A stretch of 33,987 nucleotides of DNA, from contig CAZCJL010000072.1 of NCBI GenBank assembly GCA_964498785.1, forward strand, positions 1 to 33,987. Reading direction: 5' to 3'. The stretch's first letter is position 1; each line of letters opens with the position of its first letter. Made by a program: the position numbers and the translations under genes. The DNA is from Mariaggregatimicrobium sp964498785. GTDB lineage: Bacteria > Zhuqueibacterota > Zhuqueibacteria > Thermofontimicrobiales > Thiofontviventaceae. Positions 24,011-31,831 of this stretch are shown here, one piece after another. The notes beneath the pieces were generated by a model. It saw nothing but the letters and a program-made list of their open reading frames with translations, searched no databases and was not told where the DNA came from.

Positions 24011-27000
24011 ATGAAAAGATTAATGCGCGTAATAGTTGCTTTTTTAGTGACTGTAAATATGGTTTGGGCGACAAACTCAAAAACGAATGTATTCTTATCA
24101 AAAACATTTTCCGGTTTGAAATTCAGAAGTATCGGACCTGCTTTTTCATCTGGCAGAATTGCTGATTTTGCAGTGAATCCGGATAATCACAGCGAGTATT
24201 ATGTGGCTGTGGCTGCCGGAAATGTCTGGAAAACAACAAACTCCGGCACAACTTACGAACCCATTTTTGATAGTTACGGTGCCTGGTCTACTGCCAGTGT
24301 TGTGATTGACCCCAATAATCCGCACGTGATCTGGGTGGGAACCGGTGAATATAACAGCCAGCGAGCCATCGGTTACGGAGATGGTGTGTATCGATCTGAG
24401 GACGGCGGCGCCAGTTTTAAACACAGGGGATTGAAAAATTCAGAGCATATCGGTCGTATTATCATTGATCCGCGTAATTCGGCTGTGTACGTCGCAGCAC
24501 AAGGACCGCTCTGGGGGCCCGGCGGAGAACGAGGTCTGTACAAATCCACAGACAATGGCAAATCCTGGAAACGGATTCTCTATGTTAGCGAAAATACCGG
24601 CATTACGGATATCGTGATGGATCCCCGTGATCAGGATGTTTTGTATGCCGCATCCTACCAACGACGACGGCGGGTTTTTACACTAATTAACGGCGGCCCG
24701 GAAAGCGCGATTTACAAATCCACTGACGCTGGGGCAAGCTGGAACAAACTCACCAACGGACTTCCCAAAGTGGATTTGGGACGAATAGGACTCGCAATAT
24801 CGCCTGCCAGGCCGGATATCATTTATGCCATCGTGGAAGCGCACGGCGACGCCGGCGGATTTTTCCGCTCAATTAATCGCGGTGCAAGCTGGGAAAAAAT
24901 GAGCGATTATATGAGCCGTAGTCCGCAATATTATAACCGTATTATTCCTGATCCAATAAAACCGGATCAGGTGTACTCGCTCGATACGTACACTGTGGTG
25001 ACCACAGACGGTGGTAAAACATGGACTCGTCTCGGTAATAAAAATCGCCATGTCGATGATCATGCAATGTGGATCGATCCGAACGATACCGGGCACATTC
25101 TGATCGGCGGAGACGGAGGCATTTATGAAACCTTCGATAATGCGTCTGCCTGGCATTTTAAATCCAATTTGCCGGTAACCCAGTTTTACAGAGTTTCGGC
25201 GGACAACTCGGAGCCGTTTTATTACGTGTACGGCGGAACGCAGGATAACAACAGTATGGGAGGTCCCTCCCGAACAATTCGATCCGACGGTATTATTAAT
25301 GAAGATTGGTTTGTGACAAACGGCGGCGATGGATTTGAATCCTGCATAGATCCCAAAAATCCGAACATTGTGTACGCGCAGGCGCAATACGGATGGTTGG
25401 TGCGTTACGATAAAAAAAGCGGTGAAAGCATTTTCATTCAACCACAGCCACCGGCTGGCGAAGCGTATCGCTGGAACTGGAATGCTCCGCTGATTATCAG
25501 TCCCCATTTGCATTCCCGGCTTTATTTTGGCGCAAATAAATTATTCCGCAGTGATGATCGCGGGAATACCTGGCAAGTCATCAGCCCGGATTTAACGCGT
25601 CAATTAGACCGAAACACATTGCCGGTCATGGGCAAAAAACAGAGCGTCGACGCTGTCTCGAAAAATAAATCAACATCGATATTCGGCAACATCGTTTCGC
25701 TGACAGAATCTCCGCTGGTCGAAGGATTATTTTACGTGGGAACGGATGACGGGTTGGTTCAGGTTACAGAAGACGGTGGCGCACATTGGCGTAAAATTGA
25801 TAAATTCCCCGGCGTCCATAAAATGACTTATGTTAGTTGCCTGCTAACGTCCCTGCACGATGCAAACACAGTTTACGCCGCGTTTGACGGCCGTAAGAAC
25901 AATGATCTGGCGCCGCACATACTTGTCAGCACAGATCGGGGTAAAAACTGGAGATCTATTGCAGCCAATTTACCGGACCGGGGATCTGTATTCACTATTG
26001 CTGAAGATCATGTAAAACCGGATTTACTTTTTATAGGCACCGAGTTTGGCGTATATTTTACAATTGATGGCGGTAAGAAGTGGACGCGATTGAAAAATGG
26101 TATTCCGACAACATCAGTGAAAGATATAGCCATTCAGCGTCGGGAAAATGATCTGGTGCTCGCGACCTTTGGCCGCGGTTTCTATATTTTGGATGATTAC
26201 ACGCCGCTGCGCCATATCACACCCAACCGACTCGAATCTGAAAATATTATTTTTCCGATTAAAGATGCGCTGATGTACATCCAGCAGCGCGGCAAAAGAT
26301 CCATGGGACAATCATATTACGCTGCAGAGAATTCCCCATTCGGAGCGACCTTTACCTATTATTTGAAAGATACCCTCGAAACTCTTCGTGACCGACGACA
26401 AAAAGCTGAGAAAAAAGCAGCAGCACGCGGGGAAACGATACGTTATCCTGATTTCGACGAATTACGACTGGAAGATAACGAAGAACCGCCGTATCTATTG
26501 TTCACGATTACGGATGAACAGGGAAATATTGTCCGTCGTTTGATAGCCAAACCCAAATCAGGAATCAATCGTATCACGTGGGATTTGCGCTATCCACCGC
26601 ATTCACCGGTGACCAAAAAAGTTGATTTATTCAAAGAAGAAGATGGTGGTTTATTGGCTCTTCCCGGAAAGTATTTTGTATCCATGGCAAAAGTTCAAAA
26701 CCAGGTGACTAATGAACTCGTTCCGGCAACTTCTTTTAATGCCGTTGTCCTGAATAACACCACGCTGCCAGCAGAAGACAGAGAGGCATTAGTTGCATTT
26801 CAGAAAAAAGTTTCTGAGCTGGGACGAGCAGTCGAAGGTGCGCTAAAAACTGCGGATGACCTCCGGGAGGAACTTGAGCTTATCGATATTGCATTGCATA
26901 ACACGACGGGTGCGGAAATGAGTCTGTTCGAACAGGTAGACACAATGAAAAAACGCACCAGTGAAGTATTACATGCATTAACTGGTGATATAACTGTCAG

Positions 27001-27250
27001 AAAACGAAGCGAAAGTGATCCGCCGTCAATCCGCGAACGAGTTCAGCGAATTTTATATGGCTTCTGGCGGTCCACATCAGCTCCGACACAAACCATGCGC
27101 GATCAGTACAAAATTGCAGGAGATGAATTCAGTCCCCAATTGGCAGAACTAAAACAACTTATTGAGGTTGATTTAAACACTTTGAAAAAAACACTGGAAC
27201 AATCAGGTGCGCCATGGACGCCCGGGAGAGTTCCGATGTGGAACAAATAA
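24011..27250 (+). CDS. Large exported Asp-box (BNR)/sortilin-like beta-propeller protein
   Basis: The 1079-residue protein has a signal peptide (MKRLMRVIVAFLVTVNMVWA). It carries many Asp-box motifs (S/T-x-D-x-G-x-x-W), for example STDNGKSW, STDAGASW, TTDGGKTW, SDDRGNTW, TEDGGAHW, STDRGKNW and TIDGGKKW. They are spread through residues about 60-720 and would form one or two sortilin/VPS10-like propellers. The last ~350 residues hold a linker, a beta-sandwich-like domain (about 830-920) and a helical tail. Homologues are often labelled glycosyl hydrolase, but I see no catalytic site, so a binding or sorting role is equally possible. It starts 15 bases after the esterase, with CAGGGA upstream, so they form one unit. 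Confidence 0.85.
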   Translation: MKRLMRVIVAFLVTVNMVWATNSKTNVFLSKTFSGLKFRSIGPAFSSGRIADFAVNPDNHSEYYVAVAAGNVWKTTNSGTTYEPIFDSYGAWSTASVVIDPNNPHVIWVGTGEYNSQRAIGYGDGVYRSEDGGASFKHRGLKNSEHIGRIIIDPRNSAVYVAAQGPLWGPGGERGLYKSTDNGKSWKRILYVSENTGITDIVMDPRDQDVLYAASYQRRRRVFTLINGGPESAIYKSTDAGASWNKLTNGLPKVDLGRIGLAISPARPDIIYAIVEAHGDAGGFFRSINRGASWEKMSDYMSRSPQYYNRIIPDPIKPDQVYSLDTYTVVTTDGGKTWTRLGNKNRHVDDHAMWIDPNDTGHILIGGDGGIYETFDNASAWHFKSNLPVTQFYRVSADNSEPFYYVYGGTQDNNSMGGPSRTIRSDGIINEDWFVTNGGDGFESCIDPKNPNIVYAQAQYGWLVRYDKKSGESIFIQPQPPAGEAYRWNWNAPLIISPHLHSRLYFGANKLFRSDDRGNTWQVISPDLTRQLDRNTLPVMGKKQSVDAVSKNKSTSIFGNIVSLTESPLVEGLFYVGTDDGLVQVTEDGGAHWRKIDKFPGVHKMTYVSCLLTSLHDANTVYAAFDGRKNNDLAPHILVSTDRGKNWRSIAANLPDRGSVFTIAEDHVKPDLLFIGTEFGVYFTIDGGKKWTRLKNGIPTTSVKDIAIQRRENDLVLATFGRGFYILDDYTPLRHITPNRLESENIIFPIKDALMYIQQRGKRSMGQSYYAAENSPFGATFTYYLKDTLETLRDRRQKAEKKAAARGETIRYPDFDELRLEDNEEPPYLLFTITDEQGNIVRRLIAKPKSGINRITWDLRYPPHSPVTKKVDLFKEEDGGLLALPGKYFVSMAKVQNQVTNELVPATSFNAVVLNNTTLPAEDREALVAFQKKVSELGRAVEGALKTADDLREELELIDIALHNTTGAEMSLFEQVDTMKKRTSEVLHALTGDITVRKRSESDPPSIRERVQRILYGFWRSTSAPTQTMRDQYKIAGDEFSPQLAELKQLIEVDLNTLKKTLEQSGAPWTPGRVPMWNK

Positions 27251-27255
27251 ACAGG

Positions 27256-27284
27256 TTGTATTTTTTTCGATAATTGTTTATAAT
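27256..27284 (+). promoter_or_regulatory. Promoter upstream of the C69 dipeptidase
   Basis: TTGTAT (27256-27261) and a perfect -10 TATAAT (27279-27284) are spaced by 17 bases. They lie in the 166-base spacer after the propeller gene and leave a leader of about 125 bases before ATG 27417. Confidence 0.5.
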
Positions 27285-27340
27285 AGAATAACATTTTTCT
27301 GAGTTTTAGACAACTTTTAAAAGCTATTTGCTCCGGGATG

Positions 27341-27354
27341 AACAATTAATTGTT
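27341..27354. promoter_or_regulatory. 14-bp perfect palindrome in the C69 dipeptidase leader
   Basis: AACAATTAATTGTT is a perfect palindrome downstream of the putative promoter and about 60 bases before the start codon. It could be an operator; in an AT-rich spacer, chance is also possible. Confidence 0.3.
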
Positions 27355-27416
27355 TATTAATTCAGTATAAATTGAAAATCTATCAAAAGTATGAACCATT
27401 AAGGAAGGTCAAATTC

Positions 27417-29045
27417 ATGAGACGAAGTATTTTATTATTAAGCTTGTTTTTACTTGTTAGCGTTGTTCAAACGAATGCCTGTACTAATTTTTTGATCACC
27501 AAAGGAGCGTCCACAGACGGCTCGACGATGATTACGTATGCGGCTGATGCCCATGTTCTGTATGGAGAACTGTACTACACTCCGGCAGCAGATCATATCG
27601 AAGGATCGATGCTGGATGTTTATGAATGGGATACAGGTAAATATCTGGGACAAATTGAGCAGGTCGCGCATACTTATACTGTCGTTGGCAATATTAACGA
27701 GCATCAGGTTTCCATTGGGGAAACAACGTATGGTGGTCGCAGAGAATTGAAGAACGATGAAGCAATAATGGATTACGGAAGTTTGATGTACATCGCACTG
27801 CAACGTGCAAAGACGGCGCGGGAAGCTATTTTGGTAATGGGTGATCTTGTGGAAAAATACGGATATTATAGCTCAGGAGAATCATTTTCAATATCCGATG
27901 CAAACGAAGTCTGGATTATGGAAATGATTGGCAAAGGACAGGAAGAGAAGGGTGCTGTTTGGGTTGCCCTCCGCATTCCTGATGGTTATGTGTGCGCTCA
28001 TGCCAATCAGGCTCGCATTCGGCAATTTCCATTAAATGATGACAAAAATTGCCTCTACGCCGATGATGTGATTTCTTTTGCGCGTGAAAAAGGATATTTT
28101 TTTGGCGCAGATAAAGATTTCAGCTTTGCCGATGCTTATGCACCAGTTGATTACGGCGCACTGCGATTCTGCGAGGCGCGCGTCTGGAGTATGTTCCGCC
28201 GTGTGGCGCCATCCATGAATCTTTCCACTGATTATGTAAAAGGCGTCGAAGGATCAGAACCAATGCCATTATGGATCAAACCAGATAAAAAACTTTCGGT
28301 GCGGGATGTAATGGAACTAATGCGCGATCATTTTGAAGATTCTGAATTTGATTTATCCGTTGGAATCGGCGCCGGACCATATAAGCTCCCGTATCGCTGG
28401 CGACCATTGACATGGGAAGTGGATAGCGTGGAATATTTGAACGAACGGGCAACTTCAACTCAGCAGACCGGATTTTCCTTTGTGTCACAGGCTCGGTCCT
28501 GGCTCCCGGATCCCATTGGCGGAGTTCACTGGTTCAGTGTTGATGATACGTACAGCACAGTGTATGTGCCCATTTATTGTGGTATCTCGCGTGTTCCGGA
28601 AAGTTACGCCGTCGGAACCGGCTCATTTCATGACTTCACCTGGGAATCCGCGTTTTGGGTGTTCAATTTTGTATCAAACTATGCCTATTTGCGATACAGT
28701 GACATGATCCAGGATGTTCAAAAAGTACAACGTCAGTTAGAAGGGCGTTTTCTTGCCGATCAACCCGCGATTGATGAAGCCGCATTGGCACTGTACAAAC
28801 AGTCGCCACGGCTGGCAGTGGACTATTTGACAGAATACTCCTGCGAACAGGGAAACGCAGTTGTAAAACGTTGGAAAAAATTGGGCGAATTTCTGATTTA
28901 TAAATATCTGGACGGTAATGTAAAAAATGAACTGGGCAAAGTAACGCATCCCGGTTATCCAAAATCATGGTACCGCCGGATAGTGAAAGAACGCGGTGAA
29001 CATTTTCGGATGAAAAAACTACCCGGAGAGCAGGATTCACACTAA
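27417..29045 (+). CDS. C69-family dipeptidase (exported)
   Basis: The 542-residue protein has a signal peptide ending at A21, directly before the conserved C22 (N-A-C-T-N-F). In the C69 family this cysteine becomes the N-terminal nucleophile. The following block G-A-S-T-D-G-S-T-M-I-T-Y-A-A-D-A and later W-I-M-E-M-I-G and V-A-L-R-I-P-D-G-Y-V-C-A-H-A-N-Q-A are typical. These Ntn hydrolases cleave dipeptides; this one should act in the periplasm. ATG 27417 has AAGGAAGG (27401-27408) at the right distance; a TTG at 27372 would add 15 residues before the signal and is rejected. It has its own probable promoter. Confidence 0.88.
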   Translation: MRRSILLLSLFLLVSVVQTNACTNFLITKGASTDGSTMITYAADAHVLYGELYYTPAADHIEGSMLDVYEWDTGKYLGQIEQVAHTYTVVGNINEHQVSIGETTYGGRRELKNDEAIMDYGSLMYIALQRAKTAREAILVMGDLVEKYGYYSSGESFSISDANEVWIMEMIGKGQEEKGAVWVALRIPDGYVCAHANQARIRQFPLNDDKNCLYADDVISFAREKGYFFGADKDFSFADAYAPVDYGALRFCEARVWSMFRRVAPSMNLSTDYVKGVEGSEPMPLWIKPDKKLSVRDVMELMRDHFEDSEFDLSVGIGAGPYKLPYRWRPLTWEVDSVEYLNERATSTQQTGFSFVSQARSWLPDPIGGVHWFSVDDTYSTVYVPIYCGISRVPESYAVGTGSFHDFTWESAFWVFNFVSNYAYLRYSDMIQDVQKVQRQLEGRFLADQPAIDEAALALYKQSPRLAVDYLTEYSCEQGNAVVKRWKKLGEFLIYKYLDGNVKNELGKVTHPGYPKSWYRRIVKERGEHFRMKKLPGEQDSH

Positions 29046-29063
29046 ATATTAATGAGAATTTTC

Positions 29064-29172
29064 GACAGGATGAACAGGATTAATAAGATATTCATAAAAA
29101 AGAATAATTCAAAAAGTTGATTTGGCTCATTGGTAACGTCTAACTTTTTAACTTGTTAATCCTGTTTGTTCT
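29064..29172. repeat. Intergenic inverted repeat (AACAGGATTAA type)
   Basis: AACAGGATTAA (29073-29083) and TTAATCCTGTT (29156-29166) are perfect 11-bp complements with a 72-base interval. Flanking bases (GACAGGATGAACAGG, and TTTGTTCT) extend the similarity imperfectly. The element fills most of the spacer before yidD. Confidence 0.55.
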
Positions 29173-29184
29173 TTTTCATAATAT

Positions 29185-29457
29185 ATGATAAAAAAAAGCA
29201 TAAATTTTATTGCGCGAATCATCGCGTACTTTTTTATTTTTTGGATACGTGTATATCAGGTGATACTATCTCCGCTGCTACCGCCATCGTGCAGATTTGC
29301 ACCGACGTGTTCACATTATTCGATTGAAGCGCTGAAAAATCATGGCCTGTTTAAGGGGGGCTGGTTGAGTATTAAACGGATTTTAAAATGTCATCCGTGG
29401 GGCGGAAGCGGATATGATCCCGTACCTGATAAGAAAACAAATAATACGGAGAAATAA
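29185..29457 (+). CDS. yidD: Membrane protein insertion efficiency factor YidD
   Basis: The 90-residue protein has an amphipathic/hydrophobic N-terminus. It then shows the YidD core: Y-Q-V-I-L-S-P-L-L-P-P-S-C-R-F-A-P-T-C-S-H-Y, A-L-K-N-H-G, then R-I-L-K-C-H-P-W-G-G-S-G-Y-D-P-V-P with the conserved cysteines. It helps YidC insert membrane proteins. Normally it sits between rnpA and yidC; here it is separated from that operon and stands next to a DnaQ-type exonuclease. ATG 29185 has no clear Shine-Dalgarno sequence, and the inverted-repeat element lies directly upstream. Confidence 0.95.
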   Translation: MIKKSINFIARIIAYFFIFWIRVYQVILSPLLPPSCRFAPTCSHYSIEALKNHGLFKGGWLSIKRILKCHPWGGSGYDPVPDKKTNNTEK

Positions 29458-29459
29458 AC

Positions 29460-30038
29460 ATGTATTTGGTATTTGATACAGAAACAACCGGTCTTCCGAA
29501 AAAATGGGACGCTCCTCTGACTGACCTGGATAATTGGCCGCGAATGGTGCAAATCGCATGGATTCTGTATGATCGCGACGGAAACGAGGTGGAAGCTGTT
29601 AGTCATATCATTAAGCCCGACGGATTTGAAATTCCTTATGAAGCACAACGTGTTCATGGTATATCCACGGTTCGGGCAATGGCGGAAGGTGAGGAATTAA
29701 ACAAAGTTTTATGGGAATTTGTGGAAGCAATAAACAAGGCAACGTTTCTCGTTGCACATAACATTAGCTTTGATGAAAAGATTGTAGGCGCTGAATTTAT
29801 TCGGGAAAATATTATCTTTAATAATATGGATAATGTACAAAAATTGTGCACCAAAGAACTGAGCACAGACTATTGTAAAATTCCCGGTCCCTACGGCTAT
29901 AAATGGCCGAATTTGTCAGAGCTTCATCTGATGTTATTTAAAACTCATTTTGAGGAAGCACATAATGCAGAAACCGATGTGAGCGCCTGTGCCCGATGTT
30001 TCTTTGAATTGAAAAAACGAAACGTAATAACACAATGA
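29460..30038 (+). CDS. DnaQ-type DEDDh 3'-5' exonuclease
   Basis: The 192-residue exonuclease has ExoI L-V-F-D-T-E-T-T-G (D6, E8), ExoII A-H-N-I-S-F-D and ExoIII H-N-A-E-T-D, the DEDDh set. It resembles the epsilon subunit of DNA polymerase III, but the insert after ExoI (K-K-W-D-A-P-L-T-D-L-D-N-W-P-R) is typical of stand-alone family members. Its ribosome binding site GGAGA (29448-29452) lies in the end of yidD and ATG is 2 bases after the yidD stop, so the two are coupled. A proofreading, repair or RNA-trimming role is possible. Confidence 0.9.
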   Translation: MYLVFDTETTGLPKKWDAPLTDLDNWPRMVQIAWILYDRDGNEVEAVSHIIKPDGFEIPYEAQRVHGISTVRAMAEGEELNKVLWEFVEAINKATFLVAHNISFDEKIVGAEFIRENIIFNNMDNVQKLCTKELSTDYCKIPGPYGYKWPNLSELHLMLFKTHFEEAHNAETDVSACARCFFELKKRNVITQ

Positions 30039-30048
30039 ATTTGGAATT

Positions 30049-30678
30049 ATGATGAAAAATCGCGAAGAAAATTGGCTGAAATGGGCGCGGCAAATTCAGG
30101 CCATCGGGCAAAGTGGCCTGGCGTTTACCGAGAATCAGTATGATGTGGAGCGATATCACCAGCTTATGGATATCGCCGCGGATATTTTGCAAGAATATAC
30201 AGAAGTCGAAAAGCAGAGAATTGTTCAGGATTTTCAGTGGCAAAAAGGTTATGCCACTCCTAAAATCGATGTTCGTGGCGCGGTGGTTCGCGATAATAAA
30301 ATATTAATGGTACAGGAACGGGTTGACGGCAAATGGTGTCTGCCCGGTGGATGGGCAGATGTCGGCGATATGCCCGCAGCAGCGGCTGAGCGGGAGGTGC
30401 TGGAAGAAAGCGGCTTCAACGTTAAAGCCGTGAAAGTCGTCGGCGTTTACGATGCCAACCGTGACGGTCGCCCGCTGGAATTCTATCATGCATTCAAAAT
30501 CATTTTTCTCTGTGAAATAATTGATGGTGAACCCACAATTAGCTTTGAAACCACTGCCGTCGATTTTTTCGATTTTGAAAACCTGCCACCGTTATCATCC
30601 AGCCGGACAAATCATCGGCATTTAAATGATGTGAAGGCGCATCTCCGGGATCCCCGTCTGAAAACCATTTTCGATTAA
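30049..30678 (+). CDS. Nudix hydrolase with N-terminal NUDIX_N domain
   Basis: The 209-residue protein has a helical N-terminal segment (residues 5-55: W-A-R-Q-I-Q-A-I-G-Q-S-G-L) typical of the NUDIX_N group of ADP-ribose and nucleotide-sugar pyrophosphatases. A Nudix domain follows. The Nudix box begins at G101 and reads G-W-A-D-V-G-D, then seven residues, then R-E-V-L-E-E-S-G; its first glutamate position is D107, while R115, E116, E119 and E120 are kept. It probably hydrolyses a nucleoside diphosphate derivative. It starts 10 bases after the exonuclease and belongs to the same transcript as yidD. Confidence 0.9.
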   Translation: MMKNREENWLKWARQIQAIGQSGLAFTENQYDVERYHQLMDIAADILQEYTEVEKQRIVQDFQWQKGYATPKIDVRGAVVRDNKILMVQERVDGKWCLPGGWADVGDMPAAAAEREVLEESGFNVKAVKVVGVYDANRDGRPLEFYHAFKIIFLCEIIDGEPTISFETTAVDFFDFENLPPLSSSRTNHRHLNDVKAHLRDPRLKTIFD

Positions 30679-30692
30679 TACAAAAAAGCAAT

Positions 30693-30793
30693 AGAACGCG
30701 GAAAACACAGATGACACGGTTTTTCACGGATAAAAAATCCAGAATCAAATATCGTTGATCCTTGTTCGGAAATCAAAGATCTGATTTTATCTG
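30693..30793. repeat. Degenerate intergenic inverted repeat (ACACAGATGACACGG type)
   Basis: GAACGCGGAAAACACAGAT and GACACGGTTTTTCACGGAT resemble the words of the 1832-1932 spacer. GATAAAAAATCCAG (near 30730) is partly complementary to GATTTTATCTG (30783-30793). Eroded copies of a common element are the simplest reading. Confidence 0.35.
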
Positions 30794-30871
30794 AAACAGG
30801 TTATGTGCGACGCACTTCCAAAGCGCTCCGTATATGCATCTTCCATAGTAAATATGTCGGAGAACCACTTA

Positions 30872-31669
30872 ATGAGATATGTATCTGAAACCCAGTCAAC
30901 GATCATCAGGATAATAGTACTGTTTGTTGTGTTCGTGCTAAATAGCATAATTTTTATAGATCACTGGCTCATTCATGCTGTCTTTTTTTCGGGATTAATA
31001 CTGATCTTTATTATTCTTCATCGTTGGCGCCTGATTCATTTCTCCCTGCTTTTTCTGCTGCTAAGTATGAATGCATTCATTCTCGTGGGTGGATTGAACA
31101 AATTACCTGTCGTGGGATTTCTGATACCGTTCATCATTTCATGCCTGTTGATTCTTCCTTTTTCAAAAACAAGAGCTGCACTCAAATGGATTCGGGCGGG
31201 GAAAATTGATCGAACAACGATTTTGCTGATAGTCGGCACAAGTGCAGCAGCCTCGCTTGCGCTGATTATCTGGGCGACATGGACAAATCATCTTGGTACC
31301 GCGGAACAAATGATGCAGGGATTCACAACAGTTCCGCTCTGGCAAATGGTTTTGATCGGCATCCCGCTGTTTGCGATTTTTAATGCGCTTGCTGAGGAAG
31401 TGGTTTATCGCGGTGTTTTGCAAAGTGCATTGAACAACGTTTTCACTTCAAAACCATTAATTCTGATATTGCAAAGTTCTGCATTTGCAGCGGTTCATTT
31501 CAGCGCCGGATTTCCGAAGGGCGTTGTTGGCTACATGATGGTTCTCGGTTACGGGATCATGCTGGGCTATTTACGTGTCCGGTCGAACGGGATGCTGGCG
31601 CCGCTGCTCACCCATTTTTTCGCAGACCTGACCATTGGCTATTTTCTGGTGGGGTATGTTTTTTTATAA
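30872..31669 (+). CDS. CPBP-family intramembrane metalloprotease
   Basis: About 265 residues with seven or eight hydrophobic segments and the CPBP (Abi/CAAX-protease-like) motifs: motif 1 EEVVYRG, motif 2 F-A-A-V-H-F and the third P-L-L-T-H-F-F-A-D. These give the glutamates and histidines of the glutamic/metal intramembrane protease site. Members process prenylated or membrane substrates or protect against bacteriocins; the role here is unknown. Start choice: ATG 30872 has GGAGA (30859-30863) 8 bases upstream. ATG 30803 and 30854 are alternatives that would add 23 or 6 residues. Confidence 0.85.
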   Translation: MRYVSETQSTIIRIIVLFVVFVLNSIIFIDHWLIHAVFFSGLILIFIILHRWRLIHFSLLFLLLSMNAFILVGGLNKLPVVGFLIPFIISCLLILPFSKTRAALKWIRAGKIDRTTILLIVGTSAAASLALIIWATWTNHLGTAEQMMQGFTTVPLWQMVLIGIPLFAIFNALAEEVVYRGVLQSALNNVFTSKPLILILQSSAFAAVHFSAGFPKGVVGYMMVLGYGIMLGYLRVRSNGMLAPLLTHFFADLTIGYFLVGYVFL

Positions 31670-31831
31670 AATCTTAAACAATTAAATTTATCAAGCAGGA
31701 TTGATGACACACCAATAATTGTTGTCATTTAAGAAAAAGGGAATTATTTTTGCATACGGGTTCATGAAGTGAACAGGCACATCGAAGCGAGTGCCCTTTT
31801 GAATGCTGCATCAAAAATTAGCGAATCCGGT

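Noticed and set aside
24869..25513. Long antisense frame opposite the propeller gene (214 codons)
   Set aside because: It is a shadow of the repeated Asp-box coding sequence, with no independent coding signs.
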